Assembly (NCBI RefSeq): GCF_000428485.1
Contig: NZ_AUAA01000006.1
Coordinates: forward strand, 1-64,000
Source of the DNA: Epilithonimonas tenax DSM 16811
Lineage (GTDB): Bacteria > Bacteroidota > Bacteroidia > Flavobacteriales > Weeksellaceae
DNA length: 64,000 bases
Direction of reading: 5' to 3'
Shown: positions 36,064 to 44,834 of the stretch, piece after piece
Numbering within the stretch: position 1 is the stretch's first letter
Layout: every line of letters begins with the position of its first letter
Notes under the pieces: generated by a model
What the model saw: only the letters and a program-made list of their open reading frames with translations
Told to the model about the DNA's origin: nothing
Database searches by the model: none
Program-made: the position numbers and the translations under genes

Positions 36064-36402
36064 ATGAAAGAACTAAACGAACTAGAACTTATCCTCTTAG
36101 AAGGTTTGACCTCAAAATACCCACAGCTGAGATCTCATATTTCTCATTTGAAAGTTACTGAGCGGAAATTGACACCTATGGGATTGGATGTAAACACGGA
36201 ATATATCGATTTTCATGATGAACTGGATGACACCAATGCTTTATTCAGTACTGGTGCAAATATCCAAATCAAAGGTCTGAAAGAAGGCTTGAGTTACGTG
36301 ATTGATGTGACAATGGGACAAATTACCGCCATCGAGTTCTCGACCTATAATGAAAAGTGGAATGGTAAATTTACCGATTTTAAGATCTTGGAGAAAGACT
36401 AA
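36064..36402 (+). CDS. Small protein downstream of the T9SS surface protein, unknown
   Basis: 112 residues, acidic, no signal peptide or membrane segment (MKELNELELILLEGLTSK...). Central strands (QIKGLKEGLSYVIDVTMGQIT) and GKFTDFKILEKD at the end suggest a small alpha/beta fold. It starts two bases after the stop of the 1350-residue surface protein gene, so it is certainly its operon partner. Small cytosolic genes immediately after large secreted proteins are often immunity proteins, which I raise only as a possibility; there is no toxin domain in the big protein that I can see. Confidence 0.75.
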   Translation: MKELNELELILLEGLTSKYPQLRSHISHLKVTERKLTPMGLDVNTEYIDFHDELDDTNALFSTGANIQIKGLKEGLSYVIDVTMGQITAIEFSTYNEKWNGKFTDFKILEKD

Positions 36403-36513
36403 GTAGAGAAAAGAAAATAGATAAAAGATGAAAGACTTACAATCGGTAGGGTGCTTTCATAGAACAGATGTTCAATTTCTTTTCATGACCTCAATCAGAC
36501 TTTCATAGCACAA

Positions 36514-36544
36514 AAAAAGGATGAGCGTTCTGCTCATCCTTTTT
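36514..36544. terminator. Bidirectional terminator between the surface-protein operon and the foldase genes
   Basis: Perfect 13-bp stem AAAAAGGATGAGC / GCTCATCCTTTTT with a 5-nt loop (GTTCT) and T-runs on both strands. It serves convergent operons ending at 36402 (plus) and 36564 (minus). Confidence 0.87.
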
Positions 36545-36563
36545 AATATGCTGTTATGACAAA

Positions 36564-37940
36564 TTATTTAGTTGTCACAACGCTGCTTTTCAGCCAGTTG
36601 CTGTGGAATTTGCATTCCTTGTATTTGTTATCCAAAGAGATGAAGATAGAAGGGATTTTTGCATTTACCCATTTCTCAACGATTTCATTTTTCTTTTTAT
36701 TAAGTGCCATTTCTTTGATTCTTTCGTAGTCGGTGGATAGCTCCAATTGGTGTGCATCAATGACCTCATTGACCTGAATAATGCTCAACATCTTTCTTTT
36801 CTGCTGATCTTCCTGCTGGAAAGGCTCTGTAATATCATTCTTTTTAAGACCTGCGATCTGATACGATACCGTTGGATCCAGACCTAGTTTTTCCAATTTG
36901 TCAGAACCATCTTGGGTATTGGTCATAATTCCCGCAGAGAATTTGTTGCTCTTGTCATCCGAGAATTTGTATGCCGCATCCTTAAAAGTCAATTTCTTGT
37001 CCATAATTAATGTTCTGATGCTGTCTATCACCTTCCTTGTAGAAGCAATCTCTTCCGCGTTTGGTGTACTTTTGATAAGGATGTGTCTTGCATCATATTT
37101 CTTACCATTTCTTTTGACGAGTGTAATCAAGTGGTAACCATATTCGGACTCCACAGGATCTGAGATCTCACCTTCTTGTAAATTAAGTGCGGCGGCTTCA
37201 AAAGGTTTTACCATTTGACCCATATTAATATTTTTGTAAAGTCCTCCCATTGCAGCAGATCCCTCGTCCTCAGAATAGATTCTTGCCTGGCTTTCAAAAC
37301 TGTCACCTTTCTTAATATCTTCTTTGATTTTATTAAGCTTATCAACAATCTCCTTTTTGTGAGCAGCAGAAATCTTTGGGAACATACTGATCTTCGAAAG
37401 TGAAACTTCGTCCTTTACATTAGGCAATTGGAATTTGAACTGGTTATAAAAATCTGTAACTTCATTGGGCGTTACATCAGCTTTCTCTGTGATTCTTCCG
37501 TACTTTGCCTGGCCGTAGTAGTTATCCGCATCAATTTTCTCGATGGCTGTTTTCATCTCGTAGGAAGTACGGAATTTGTAAGCTGCTAACATCGCTTTCT
37601 CGTCCGGAAACTGAGAAAGGATCTGTGAATATTTTGTACCCGCCATTTCTTTGATAGCGGCAGATCTATTTTCTACCAATGTATCTTTCTTTGCTTCGTA
37701 TATCAGCAATTTATTATTCAGGATACTCTCCATAAAATCACATTTATCTCCCACATTAGCGCCTTGCTGTTTAGCATAATTAGCTTGATCCTCTATGTCA
37801 GACTCCAGTACAATCTCATCGCCTATTACGGCTGCAATCCCATCTATGAGCTGACCTTTTTTTACTTGAGCAGAAAAAGTTCCGCTACCTAGAAACAGAA
37901 TCATTGAAAGTAAAAAAAGACATTTAGCGTATTTCAACAT
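36564..37940 (-). CDS. Periplasmic peptidyl-prolyl isomerase, SurA-like
   Basis: 458 residues with a signal peptide (LKYAKCLFLLSMILFLGSGTFSAQ). A SurA N-terminal domain (GIAAVIGDEIVLESDIEDQA, residues about 34-55) is followed by two parvulin domains. The first is about residues 175-275 (with RIYSEDEGSAAMGGLY), the second about 280-380, containing the catalytic-type ARHILIKSTP. SurA chaperones unfolded outer-membrane proteins through the periplasm. A -7 box TAATTTTG is on the minus strand at 37968-37961. It lies just downstream of a second PPIase gene (gap 65 bp). The gene name surA is avoided because several paralogues occur in this phylum. Confidence 0.9.
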   Translation of the reverse strand: MLKYAKCLFLLSMILFLGSGTFSAQVKKGQLIDGIAAVIGDEIVLESDIEDQANYAKQQGANVGDKCDFMESILNNKLLIYEAKKDTLVENRSAAIKEMAGTKYSQILSQFPDEKAMLAAYKFRTSYEMKTAIEKIDADNYYGQAKYGRITEKADVTPNEVTDFYNQFKFQLPNVKDEVSLSKISMFPKISAAHKKEIVDKLNKIKEDIKKGDSFESQARIYSEDEGSAAMGGLYKNINMGQMVKPFEAAALNLQEGEISDPVESEYGYHLITLVKRNGKKYDARHILIKSTPNAEEIASTRKVIDSIRTLIMDKKLTFKDAAYKFSDDKSNKFSAGIMTNTQDGSDKLEKLGLDPTVSYQIAGLKKNDITEPFQQEDQQKRKMLSIIQVNEVIDAHQLELSTDYERIKEMALNKKKNEIVEKWVNAKIPSIFISLDNKYKECKFHSNWLKSSVVTTK

Positions 37941-37960
37941 TATTTTTATTTATTAAGGTG

Positions 37961-37968
37961 CAAAATTA
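37961..37968 (-). promoter_or_regulatory. -7 box TAATTTTG for the SurA-like gene
   Basis: Exact TAnnTTTG match on the minus strand, 20 bp upstream of the ATG at 37940. Confidence 0.45.
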
Positions 37969-38005
37969 AGATTATCAGCCAATTCTGCTCCATGTTTTGT
38001 TATAA

Positions 38006-39841
38006 TTATTTCTTAAAATTTCTCTTTAGTTCTGCCATAAAAGCCGGCTGAATTTCAACCTTGGTTTTTGCACGCTGTTCGGCGATGGTTTTCTGCAGTA
38101 ATTTCTCTGTTACTGCATCTTCCATTTCTGGCTCTGCCTCTGCTTGTGTCATCTGTTGCTCGGGCAAAAGAGCATCTATCGCGACGACAACATCCCTGTC
38201 AGAAATTTTGGTTGTGAACGTTCCTTTTTTAAAAGGGACATTATGTTTTTTGAAAATATCACCAGATTCCTGGATCTTACCTTCTTCGAAATGAACCAAA
38301 ACCTGGTTTTTAGCATTCACTTGGTTTTTGTACTTTTCTTTAAGTGCATCCCATTTCTGAGGATCTGTGATTTCCTTTTCTACATCCTTCAGTAGTTTAG
38401 GATCAGAAATGACAGCGGCTCTGGACACTGCCCTTTTCTCCCAAACAAATTTAGATTTGTTCTCGTTGTAATAATCAGTGTAAAGTTTGGGGTTATTTTT
38501 CACCTGATCTTTCAGATATTCAGAAAAGATATATTCAGAAAACAAATTTTTTCTAAGCTCCTCTACCTCTGGTTTTACTTCAGGAAGTGTCGCGAAATTT
38601 TTAGCATACACACCTACCAAATACTGTTGTGCCTGATAATTCACCAACTCAGACCATTGACTGGTTGGGATCAGCTCCAGGCTTTTGTACTGTGCATCTA
38701 TTGCCTTTTTAAAATCTTCATAACGCACCTCATTTTTTCCATAAGAAAAAAGTACCGCTTTTGGATTTTTAGGATTAAGATAGTTCTGATAAGATTTTTT
38801 GATCTCAACAAAATCTGGTGTTTCCGTAAATTTGTCCTGAGTTTTCAGCCAATCTACAAGTTTTGCAGTGACTTCTTCGCCGTAGCTAGTGGCCAGCATT
38901 TCTTTCTGGAAAAACTTTCTGTTGTCCTCTGTAAGGACATAAGGTTGGATGTTATAAATATTAAAGATAAAATATTTATCTCCAAACAGAATAGGCTGCT
39001 TCGTGTAAAACTCTTTGGGCTGACCTTTAAAAAGATTGTACACTTCGTCCGGTAAAATGGGCGATCCCATCACGGCACCTCCGGAGTTTTTCTCTTCCTC
39101 TGTTGCACCAAATTCTTTTACAACCGTCTGGAATTTTTTTCCAGATTCCAATTCTTTGTAGATTTTTGCTTTATTCGCTTCGTAGTTGGCATCATTTGGA
39201 AGCGTTAAAACGCCAAAAATCACATAACCCAAACTAGGTCTTGTGCCCACAATTTTTGCAAAACCAAGCACATTGGGTTTGTCTATGAATGTGGTGTAAG
39301 AATTGACTGGCGCATTTTTCACCTGCTGGTATAAGTCATAATCCAACATTCCCGGCTTTACATAAAAAGCTTTTCCAGCATCCGCATCCGCATTTTTGGC
39401 CAGAAAATCCTCCATCTTCATTTTTCCGGATTTTACTTCATTATAAAGTGATTTATAATCTGTTTTATCATCTGCTTTTTTCTCTTTGATGAAAAGCAAA
39501 ATCTGAGTTTCTGTTTTGTTAGAATTCACAAAATCCTGAAGGATAGGATCTATGATCGGTTTTGGATAAAACTTCTGCTCTCTCAGTTCCGTCATTCTCT
39601 GATTCATAGAATTAACGAAAAAATTAAGCGTATCGGCTTTTTTCTCTTTTGCCAACTGCTGTAAAAGCAAAAATTCTACAGTAGAATTGACCGACTTGTC
39701 TGGTCCGTTGTTCTCCAGACCATATTTATTTTCTTTGATATAATCCTTTACGGAGATGCTGTCTTTGCCAACGATCAAATATTGTGAATAAGCCATCTGA
39801 GAAACCAGTGCCAATACAGCCGGAAAAAAAATCTTCTTCAT
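38006..39841 (-). CDS. Periplasmic peptidyl-prolyl isomerase-like protein (PpiC/parvulin domains, divergent)
   Basis: 611 residues, signal peptide (MKKIFFPAVLALVSQMAYSQ). SurA/PrsA-like helical N-terminal region, then two parvulin-like stretches: GYVIFGVLTLPNDANYEANK near residue 200 and, in the middle, GAVMGSPILPDEVYNLFKGQPKE. The canonical HILI motif is replaced by YVIFGV, so catalysis may be lost and a chaperone-only role is plausible. The C-terminus is lysine-rich (MAELKRNFKK). It is upstream of, and parallel to, the SurA-like gene; both probably serve outer-membrane protein folding. Confidence 0.83.
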   Translation of the reverse strand: MKKIFFPAVLALVSQMAYSQYLIVGKDSISVKDYIKENKYGLENNGPDKSVNSTVEFLLLQQLAKEKKADTLNFFVNSMNQRMTELREQKFYPKPIIDPILQDFVNSNKTETQILLFIKEKKADDKTDYKSLYNEVKSGKMKMEDFLAKNADADAGKAFYVKPGMLDYDLYQQVKNAPVNSYTTFIDKPNVLGFAKIVGTRPSLGYVIFGVLTLPNDANYEANKAKIYKELESGKKFQTVVKEFGATEEEKNSGGAVMGSPILPDEVYNLFKGQPKEFYTKQPILFGDKYFIFNIYNIQPYVLTEDNRKFFQKEMLATSYGEEVTAKLVDWLKTQDKFTETPDFVEIKKSYQNYLNPKNPKAVLFSYGKNEVRYEDFKKAIDAQYKSLELIPTSQWSELVNYQAQQYLVGVYAKNFATLPEVKPEVEELRKNLFSEYIFSEYLKDQVKNNPKLYTDYYNENKSKFVWEKRAVSRAAVISDPKLLKDVEKEITDPQKWDALKEKYKNQVNAKNQVLVHFEEGKIQESGDIFKKHNVPFKKGTFTTKISDRDVVVAIDALLPEQQMTQAEAEPEMEDAVTEKLLQKTIAEQRAKTKVEIQPAFMAELKRNFKK

Positions 39842-39896
39842 TTGATATATTTTGTAACCACCCTTTTTGAGTGGTAAATTTGTGTAAAGTTAAAAC

Positions 39897-40817
39897 TTAA
39901 ATCGCAGATTCAAACGTCGTTAATTCTTTGAAAAGGTGAATTCTCTCGCTCAGTTCTTCTTTCGTCACATTTCCGATCCTTTCTGTCCCGAATTTTTCTA
40001 CTGTGAAGGATGCCATTGCACTGCCTACGATAATCGCTGTTTTCATACTTTCAAAACTGAAATCACCTTTCTTCGTGAGATACGATGCAAAACCACCTGC
40101 GAAAGTATCACCAGCTCCAGTTGGATCAAAAACTTCTTCCAGGGGCAAAGCAGGAATTGCAAAAATCTTCCCATCGTGGAAAAGCAATGCGCCGTGTTCT
40201 CCTTTTTTGATGATCACATATTTCGGTCCCATTGTATGGATTTTTTTGGCCGCTTTTACTAATGAATATTCTCCTGAAAGCTGCCTCGCTTCCTCATCAT
40301 TGATGGAGATCACATCTGTCTTCGCAATCACTTTCATCAAGTTGTCCCAAGCAATATCCATCCAGAAATTCATCGTATCCAGGATCACCAGTTTGGGTTG
40401 CTTTTTCATTCTTTCCAAAACAGAAAGTTGGACTACCGGATCCAGATTCCCCAACAGAAGCACTTCTGCCTCAGCAGAATGCTCAGGAACCTTTGGGTCA
40501 AAATCTGCCAAGACATTGAGTTCTGTGACCAAAGTATCTCTGGTGTTCAGATCGTTATGGTATTTTCCGCTCCAGAAAAAGGTTTTCCCCTCTTTGACCA
40601 TTTCTACACCATCGACATTGATGTTTTTGGAAGTCATCATATCCAGATATTCCTGAGGAAAATCGCCGCCGATTACAGAAACCAAACTCACGTCTGTGTC
40701 AAGAGCTGCTGCTGTCAATCCAATATAAGTCGCTGCTCCGCCGAGGATTTTATCCGTTTTCCCAAAAGGGGTTTCGATGGCATCAAATGCTACAGTTCCT
40801 ACTACTAGTAATTTCAT
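39897..40817 (-). CDS. PfkB-family carbohydrate/nucleoside kinase
   Basis: 306 residues of the PfkB (ribokinase) family. The N-terminal GGAATYIGLTAAALDTDVSLVS and the C-terminal DPTGAGDTFAGGFASYL (catalytic Asp near residue 236, anion hole GAGD) are the two family signatures. Substrate choices include ribose, adenosine or fructose-6-phosphate; the VVGTVAFDAIETPFGK start resembles a bacterial adenosine/sugar kinase subgroup, but this is not decisive. Cytosolic. It is 79 bp upstream of the second PPIase gene in the same direction and may be co-transcribed with the PPIases. Confidence 0.88.
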   Translation of the reverse strand: MKLLVVGTVAFDAIETPFGKTDKILGGAATYIGLTAAALDTDVSLVSVIGGDFPQEYLDMMTSKNINVDGVEMVKEGKTFFWSGKYHNDLNTRDTLVTELNVLADFDPKVPEHSAEAEVLLLGNLDPVVQLSVLERMKKQPKLVILDTMNFWMDIAWDNLMKVIAKTDVISINDEEARQLSGEYSLVKAAKKIHTMGPKYVIIKKGEHGALLFHDGKIFAIPALPLEEVFDPTGAGDTFAGGFASYLTKKGDFSFESMKTAIIVGSAMASFTVEKFGTERIGNVTKEELSERIHLFKELTTFESAI

Positions 40818-40931
40818 ATGTTAAGTTTTTTAGTCGGAAGCGGCAAGACCGATGTCCGAAGTTTTTTTATATTATGTTATAATTTTTCAGTTGTTGTTTT
40901 ATTTTAAAGTCTTCTAACTTCCTGAGTCCGA

Positions 40932-41489
40932 TTATTTTTCCCACTCAAAGGAATCAATCAAATGCAAAAGATCTTTTTTGATATAATCTACAGCCGGCGC
41001 CAAAGAGTCCGGACGCGGACGGGAATTGAAATACAAATTGCCCGTCACAAAGTGTCTTGTACTGTCTGTCACAAAAAACTGAATGTTTGAAGCGGTTTGC
41101 CCTTTTAATTCATAAAAATTACCATAGACCTTCTTCTCTGGATAAGCAAAGAATTTGGTATCAATTGCGCTGGCTTTTATGGTATGCTCGTAAACCATTT
41201 TTTCTACTTCTTTAACGTGAAGCTGAAAATCATTCTTGATTGGAAAATAAGTCATAAAAACATTGGCCTTCATCCCGGGATACGACAGATTGTACCAGCA
41301 GGCCTGTTTTGCATCTTTGATCTTTGCAAAATCCGAATAATCGAAGGAATAATGGCAAGGTGCAGAAAAATTCAGATATTTCGGGGCTGGATATTCCAAA
41401 CGCAGATCTCCTTTCGGTTTTGGAACCGGTTCTTCGGCACAGGAGAAAAGTGATAAGCCTATGAAAACTCTGATCAGATTTTTAAACAT
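40932..41489 (-). CDS. gldD: Gliding motility lipoprotein GldD
   Basis: 185 residues with a lipoprotein signal (FIGLSLFSCAEE, acylated Cys17). PVPKPKGDLRLEYPAPKYLNF is the hallmark of GldD. The family is required for gliding motility and T9SS function in Flavobacterium johnsoniae. Outer-membrane-associated lipoprotein of unknown biochemical activity. A perfect -7 box (TATTTTTG) on the minus strand ends 4 bp before the ATG, so its leader is very short. The usual gldE neighbour is not here. The presence of gldD fits the T9SS cargo genes in this window. Confidence 0.93.
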   Translation of the reverse strand: MFKNLIRVFIGLSLFSCAEEPVPKPKGDLRLEYPAPKYLNFSAPCHYSFDYSDFAKIKDAKQACWYNLSYPGMKANVFMTYFPIKNDFQLHVKEVEKMVYEHTIKASAIDTKFFAYPEKKVYGNFYELKGQTASNIQFFVTDSTRHFVTGNLYFNSRPRPDSLAPAVDYIKKDLLHLIDSFEWEK

Positions 41490-41493
41490 TTGG

Positions 41494-41501
41494 CAAAAAT
41501 A
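41494..41501 (-). promoter_or_regulatory. -7 box TATTTTTG for gldD, nearly leaderless
   Basis: Exact TAnnTTTG on the minus strand, separated by only 4 bp from the ATG at 41489-41487. Confidence 0.5.
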
Positions 41502-42095
41502 ACAATTAGAATCGATACAGAGAATTTTGAATACTTAATTTTTGTTAAGAATAATTGATTTACAGATAAATAGTTTGGATATAAGATGAGAAACTTAATT
41601 CATCTCACGCAGACTTCGCAAATTTTGCGGATTGTTTCCATTGTTTTAAGATTGATAAAAGTTTTCGGCTCCGCTTAGACTGATACTTTTAGACTTTGCA
41701 AATTGACGGTTTGGCTTATCACACTGAGCGGAGTTGAAGTGTTCTACCTCATATGAGAATGACCAAAGAATGTGTTTTGTGGACCGTTGTTTTTATGCAG
41801 CATCTGCAGCCCGACTTGAGTGGAGCTCTTTTTTTGTTATTGCGATTGCAGAATAGTTCTATCAATTACCACAGCTCATTGGCAATGACAAAAAAAAGCG
41901 GGAACGGAAGGCGGAAATAGCTGCCATAAAAAAATATAAATAGCTATTCGACAAAGTCAAAAGCTGCCCAAATGATCTTAATCTTTAAAAATAAGCGTTA
42001 AAATTGAAGATTAATCTGGTGAAAATAAAATATTTGTAACCTTTTTGGGTTTCTGATCGTATAATATAATGCAACCTAAAGAATGAGGTTTTTAT
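41502..42095. other. Large intergenic region upstream of rpoD holding several dispersed repeats
   Basis: About 590 bp without a gene. Contents: a CGCAGACTTCGCAAATTTTGC-type repeat fragment near 41608-41628, a CACTGAGCGGAG..GAAGTGTT fragment at about 41721-41742 (also seen at 57215), then palindromic element copy B at 41806-41925, then the rpoD promoter region. AATATTTG near 42031 is one base off TAnnTTTG. Confidence 0.5.
41806..41925 (+). repeat. Palindromic dispersed element, copy B
   Basis: 120 bp. Head GCAGCCCGACTTGAGTGGAG, a T-run, a variable centre with partly complementary arms (TTGTTATTGC near 41834 / GGCAATGACAA near 41881), then an A-run and tail AAGCGGGAACGGAAGGCGG followed by AAATAGCTGCC. 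Same orientation as copy A and opposite to C and D. It is the longest and one of the cleanest copies. Confidence 0.72.
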
Positions 42096-42962
42096 ATGAG
42101 ACAATTAAAAATTACAAAACAGGTTACCAACAGGGAAACCGCATCACTAGACAAGTATCTGCAGGAAATCGGGAAAGTGGAATTGATCACGGCTGATGAA
42201 GAGGTAGATTTAGCTCAAAGAATCCGCGCTGGCGACAGAGCGGCGTTGGAGAAATTGATCAAAGCTAACTTACGTTTCGTGGTTTCTGTGTCCAAGCAGT
42301 ACCAGAATCAGGGACTTTCTCTTCCCGATCTGATCAACGAAGGTAATCTTGGTCTAATGAAAGCGGCGAAAAGATATGATGAGACGAGAGGGTTCAAATT
42401 TATCTCCTATGCTGTTTGGTGGATTCGTCAGTCGATTTTGCAGGCTTTGGCCGAGCAGTCGAGAATTGTAAGATTGCCATTGAACAAAATTGGTTCTATC
42501 AACAAGATCAACAAAGCTTATGCTCACCTGGAGCAAGAGAACGAGAGACCACCTTCTCCGGAAGAGTTGGCAGAAGTTCTGGATATGAGCGAGGAAGACA
42601 TCAAGGAATCTATGAAAAACAGTGGCCGTCACCTATCGATGGATGCGCCGCTTGTGGAGGGTGAAGACTCCAATCTTTATGACGTTTTGCGTTCTGGTGA
42701 ATCTCCAAGTCCGGATAAGGATCTGATGTTGGAATCTCTACAGATCGAGATTGAAAGAGCGCTTCAGACTTTGACGCCAAGAGAGGCTGACTTAGTAAGA
42801 TTGTATTTCGGATTGAACGGAAAGCATCCAATGACGCTTGAAGAAATTGGTGAAACTTTTGACCTTACGAGAGAAAGAGTTCGCCAGATCAAAGAAAAAG
42901 CGATCAAAAGATTGAAACACAACTCCAGAAGTAAGATCTTGAAATCTTACCTTGGAAAATAA
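42096..42962 (+). CDS. rpoD: Primary RNA polymerase sigma factor
   Basis: 288 residues, the small primary sigma factor of Bacteroidota, with regions 1.2, 2, 3 and 4 but no region 1.1. Region 2 reads [29 protein letters not shown] and [15 protein letters not shown] (2.3-2.4). Region 4 ends [27 protein letters not shown]. This subunit would direct RNA polymerase to the TTG-N19-TAnnTTTG promoters seen through the window. Start ATG 42096 ([15 protein letters not shown]) is the family's normal N-terminus. A terminator follows at 42988-43017, overlapping the promoter of the next gene. Confidence 0.97.
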   Translation: MRQLKITKQVTNRETASLDKYLQEIGKVELITADEEVDLAQRIRAGDRAALEKLIKANLRFVVSVSKQYQNQGLSLPDLINEGNLGLMKAAKRYDETRGFKFISYAVWWIRQSILQALAEQSRIVRLPLNKIGSINKINKAYAHLEQENERPPSPEELAEVLDMSEEDIKESMKNSGRHLSMDAPLVEGEDSNLYDVLRSGESPSPDKDLMLESLQIEIERALQTLTPREADLVRLYFGLNGKHPMTLEEIGETFDLTRERVRQIKEKAIKRLKHNSRSKILKSYLGK

Positions 42963-42987
42963 AAATTCCTTTTTAGGAATGTAATTG

Positions 42988-43017
42988 AAGCAAGACTTTT
43001 TGGTCTTGCTTTTTTTA
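42988..43017 (+). terminator. Terminator after rpoD
   Basis: Perfect 9-bp stem AAGCAAGAC / GTCTTGCTT, 6-nt loop TTTTTG, T-run of seven. Confidence 0.85.
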
Positions 43018-43035
43018 TTTTAAAAATTAACTTTG
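43006..43035 (+). promoter_or_regulatory. Complete TTG-N19-TAnnTTTG promoter for the 196-residue lipoprotein
   Basis: TTG at 43006-43008, exactly 19 bp, then TAACTTTG at 43028-43035. This is the clearest Bacteroidota promoter in the window. Its -33 box lies inside the rpoD terminator stem. The predicted start of transcription near 43042 is downstream of the in-frame TTG at 43033, fixing the start of the next gene at ATG 43054. Confidence 0.78.
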
Positions 43036-43053
43036 TTAAAAGCTATATTAACT

Positions 43054-43644
43054 ATGAAAAAAACTTTCTTATTTCTTTCTCTTACTTTGGCAGTTTATTC
43101 TTGTAAAGAAAATAATTCTGATAAGAATAAAATTGTTGAAAAGGCTGCAGAAAATACAGAATCCAGTTTTCCAATCAAAAGAATGAGCAAAAGTCAAGAC
43201 ATTTTAAATGGAATCTATTCGGAATTACTAAAGAATGATAAAGAGCTTCAAAAACTTGATGAAAAAATTAATTCAATACAAAAAGATGGTAAAATAATAA
43301 AGAATATTTATAGTGATGTTGTCAGTAATTCTGATGATTACTACTTACTAGCTAAGAATAGTTCAAAATCAATTCAAGATTCTATTTTGAGAAAAGAAAT
43401 TCTCGGACTTGTAGAAAATAGTTCCGATAAGTTTAATGTAAAGAAAAACAAACTCGAGGAACTGAAAAAACAAGTCAGACTTAACAACAATAGAATATTT
43501 AGCTTTTATCAAGCTTTGAAAATCAGAAGAACACTTCCAGAAATCGAGAAATATCAAAAAGCTAATCCATTAAAATCTGATAGTTTATCACTATTTATCA
43601 ACAAGCAAAATCAATTGTTGTCAGAATTAAAAAATATAAAATAA
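43054..43644 (+). CDS. Lipoprotein of unknown function, helical
   Basis: About 196 residues. Lipoprotein signal MKKTFLFLSLTLAVYSC (acylated Cys17), then a lysine-, serine- and asparagine-rich, mostly helical mature region with long coiled-coil-like stretches (NDKELQKLDEKINSIQKDGKI, NKLEELKKQVRLNNNR). I recognise no named family. Its low-complexity, charged composition is typical of AT-rich flavobacterial lipoproteins. The promoter upstream is excellent, so the gene is real. It is followed 5 bp later by an FAD monooxygenase in the same direction, probably co-transcribed. Confidence 0.75.
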   Translation: MKKTFLFLSLTLAVYSCKENNSDKNKIVEKAAENTESSFPIKRMSKSQDILNGIYSELLKNDKELQKLDEKINSIQKDGKIIKNIYSDVVSNSDDYYLLAKNSSKSIQDSILRKEILGLVENSSDKFNVKKNKLEELKKQVRLNNNRIFSFYQALKIRRTLPEIEKYQKANPLKSDSLSLFINKQNQLLSELKNIK

Positions 43645-43649
43645 AAACA

Positions 43650-44762
43650 ATGAGCATATCAATCATCGGTGGCGGAATTGGCGGTTTGACTTTGGGAAAT
43701 GTTCTGAAGCAACATAATATTGATTTCAGAATCTATGAAAGTGCGCCGGAAATAAAACCAGTTGGAGCCGGCATCGCCATGGCTGGAAATGCAATGCAGA
43801 TCTTCGATAGACTTGGTTTAAGAGAGAAAATCGAGAATGCGGGAACAAAAATGAACGCCTTAATTATCACTGATGAAAGTTTAAAAACGATTTCTAAAAC
43901 TGATGTTCTGAAACTTGAAAGCAAATCCAATGTTTGCAACATCGCGATTCACCGAGCGGAACTTCAAAAAGTGTTGAGTGAGGATATTTCAGAAAATATC
44001 ATTCTTAATAAGCGTCTTTCGACAATTGAGAAAAAAGAAAACTATCATTTGACTTTTGAAGACAAAACAGAAATCGAAAGCGAAATCATCTTCGGAGCTG
44101 ATGGCGTGAAATCTCTGGTTCGAAATCAAATTCTTAAATCCGGCGAAATCCGAAGTGCGAAACAAAAATGCTGGCGCGGCATCCTGACCACAGAAATTCC
44201 TGAAAAATATTCGCACAATGCCTACGAAATGTGGGGAAAAGGAAAACGTTTCGGTTTTGTGAAGATTAAAGAAAATACATTGTATTGGTATGCTTTGGTG
44301 AATGAGAAATTCTATTCTGAGGATATTAACCTAATTGAGATCTTCAAGAAATTCCATCCTGATGTTTTGGACATGATCACTAAAACTTCAAAAGAAAGTA
44401 TCATTCTGAATAACATCATTGATTTAAAACCAATGGAAAAATGGACTGCTGAAAACCTCTGTTTGATTGGTGACGCAGCGCACGCCACGACGCCAAATAT
44501 GGGACAAGGCGGCTGCCAAGCGGTGGAAGATGCTTACATCATTGGCAAATTATTAGAAACCGAAAGAGATTGGAATAAGGTTTTTCATCTATTTGAAAAA
44601 ATCAGAAAGTCCAAAGTCAATCATATTGTAAAGACCAGCTGGACGCTTGGAAAAGTGGCGCAGTGGGAGAATTTCACAGGACTTCGGAATTTTGTTTTTA
44701 GGAATATGCCAGAAAGTGTGAATCAACGACAAATGGAAAAAATCATGAAATTGGAATTGTAG
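43650..44762 (+). CDS. FAD-dependent monooxygenase (aromatic hydroxylase fold, TetX/UbiH-like)
   Basis: 370 residues. GGGIGGLTLGN at residues 7-17 binds the FAD ADP moiety, and GDAAHATTPNMGQGGCQAVED near residues 275-295 is the family's DG/GD motif for the FAD phosphate. Class A flavin monooxygenases hydroxylate aromatic or quinone-like substrates, and some members (TetX) inactivate tetracyclines. The substrate here cannot be told from sequence. It starts 5 bp after the lipoprotein stop. A TetX-type resistance role is only a possibility. Confidence 0.88.
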   Translation: MSISIIGGGIGGLTLGNVLKQHNIDFRIYESAPEIKPVGAGIAMAGNAMQIFDRLGLREKIENAGTKMNALIITDESLKTISKTDVLKLESKSNVCNIAIHRAELQKVLSEDISENIILNKRLSTIEKKENYHLTFEDKTEIESEIIFGADGVKSLVRNQILKSGEIRSAKQKCWRGILTTEIPEKYSHNAYEMWGKGKRFGFVKIKENTLYWYALVNEKFYSEDINLIEIFKKFHPDVLDMITKTSKESIILNNIIDLKPMEKWTAENLCLIGDAAHATTPNMGQGGCQAVEDAYIIGKLLETERDWNKVFHLFEKIRKSKVNHIVKTSWTLGKVAQWENFTGLRNFVFRNMPESVNQRQMEKIMKLEL

Positions 44763-44770
44763 TTTTTATT

Positions 44771-44830
44771 GGTCTTCGAGAGCCTCAGACTGACAAATTT
44801 AAATACTCTTCTAGAACCTCAGAATGACCG
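44771..44830. repeat. Short dispersed-repeat fragment
   Basis: Contains AGCCTCAGACTGAC and AACCTCAGAATGACC, which resemble each other and the TCATTCC..GAATGAC family seen elsewhere. It is the 3' spacer between convergent genes. Confidence 0.4.
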
Positions 44831-44834
44831 TCAA

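Noticed and set aside
40003-40656. Plus-strand ORF of 217 codons opposite the PfkB kinase
   Set aside because: Serine-rich shadow of the kinase; no start region or promoter.
43650-44762. Call as a TetX tetracycline-inactivating monooxygenase
   Set aside because: The FAD motifs are shared by all class A monooxygenases; nothing in the sequence singles out the TetX substrate pocket.
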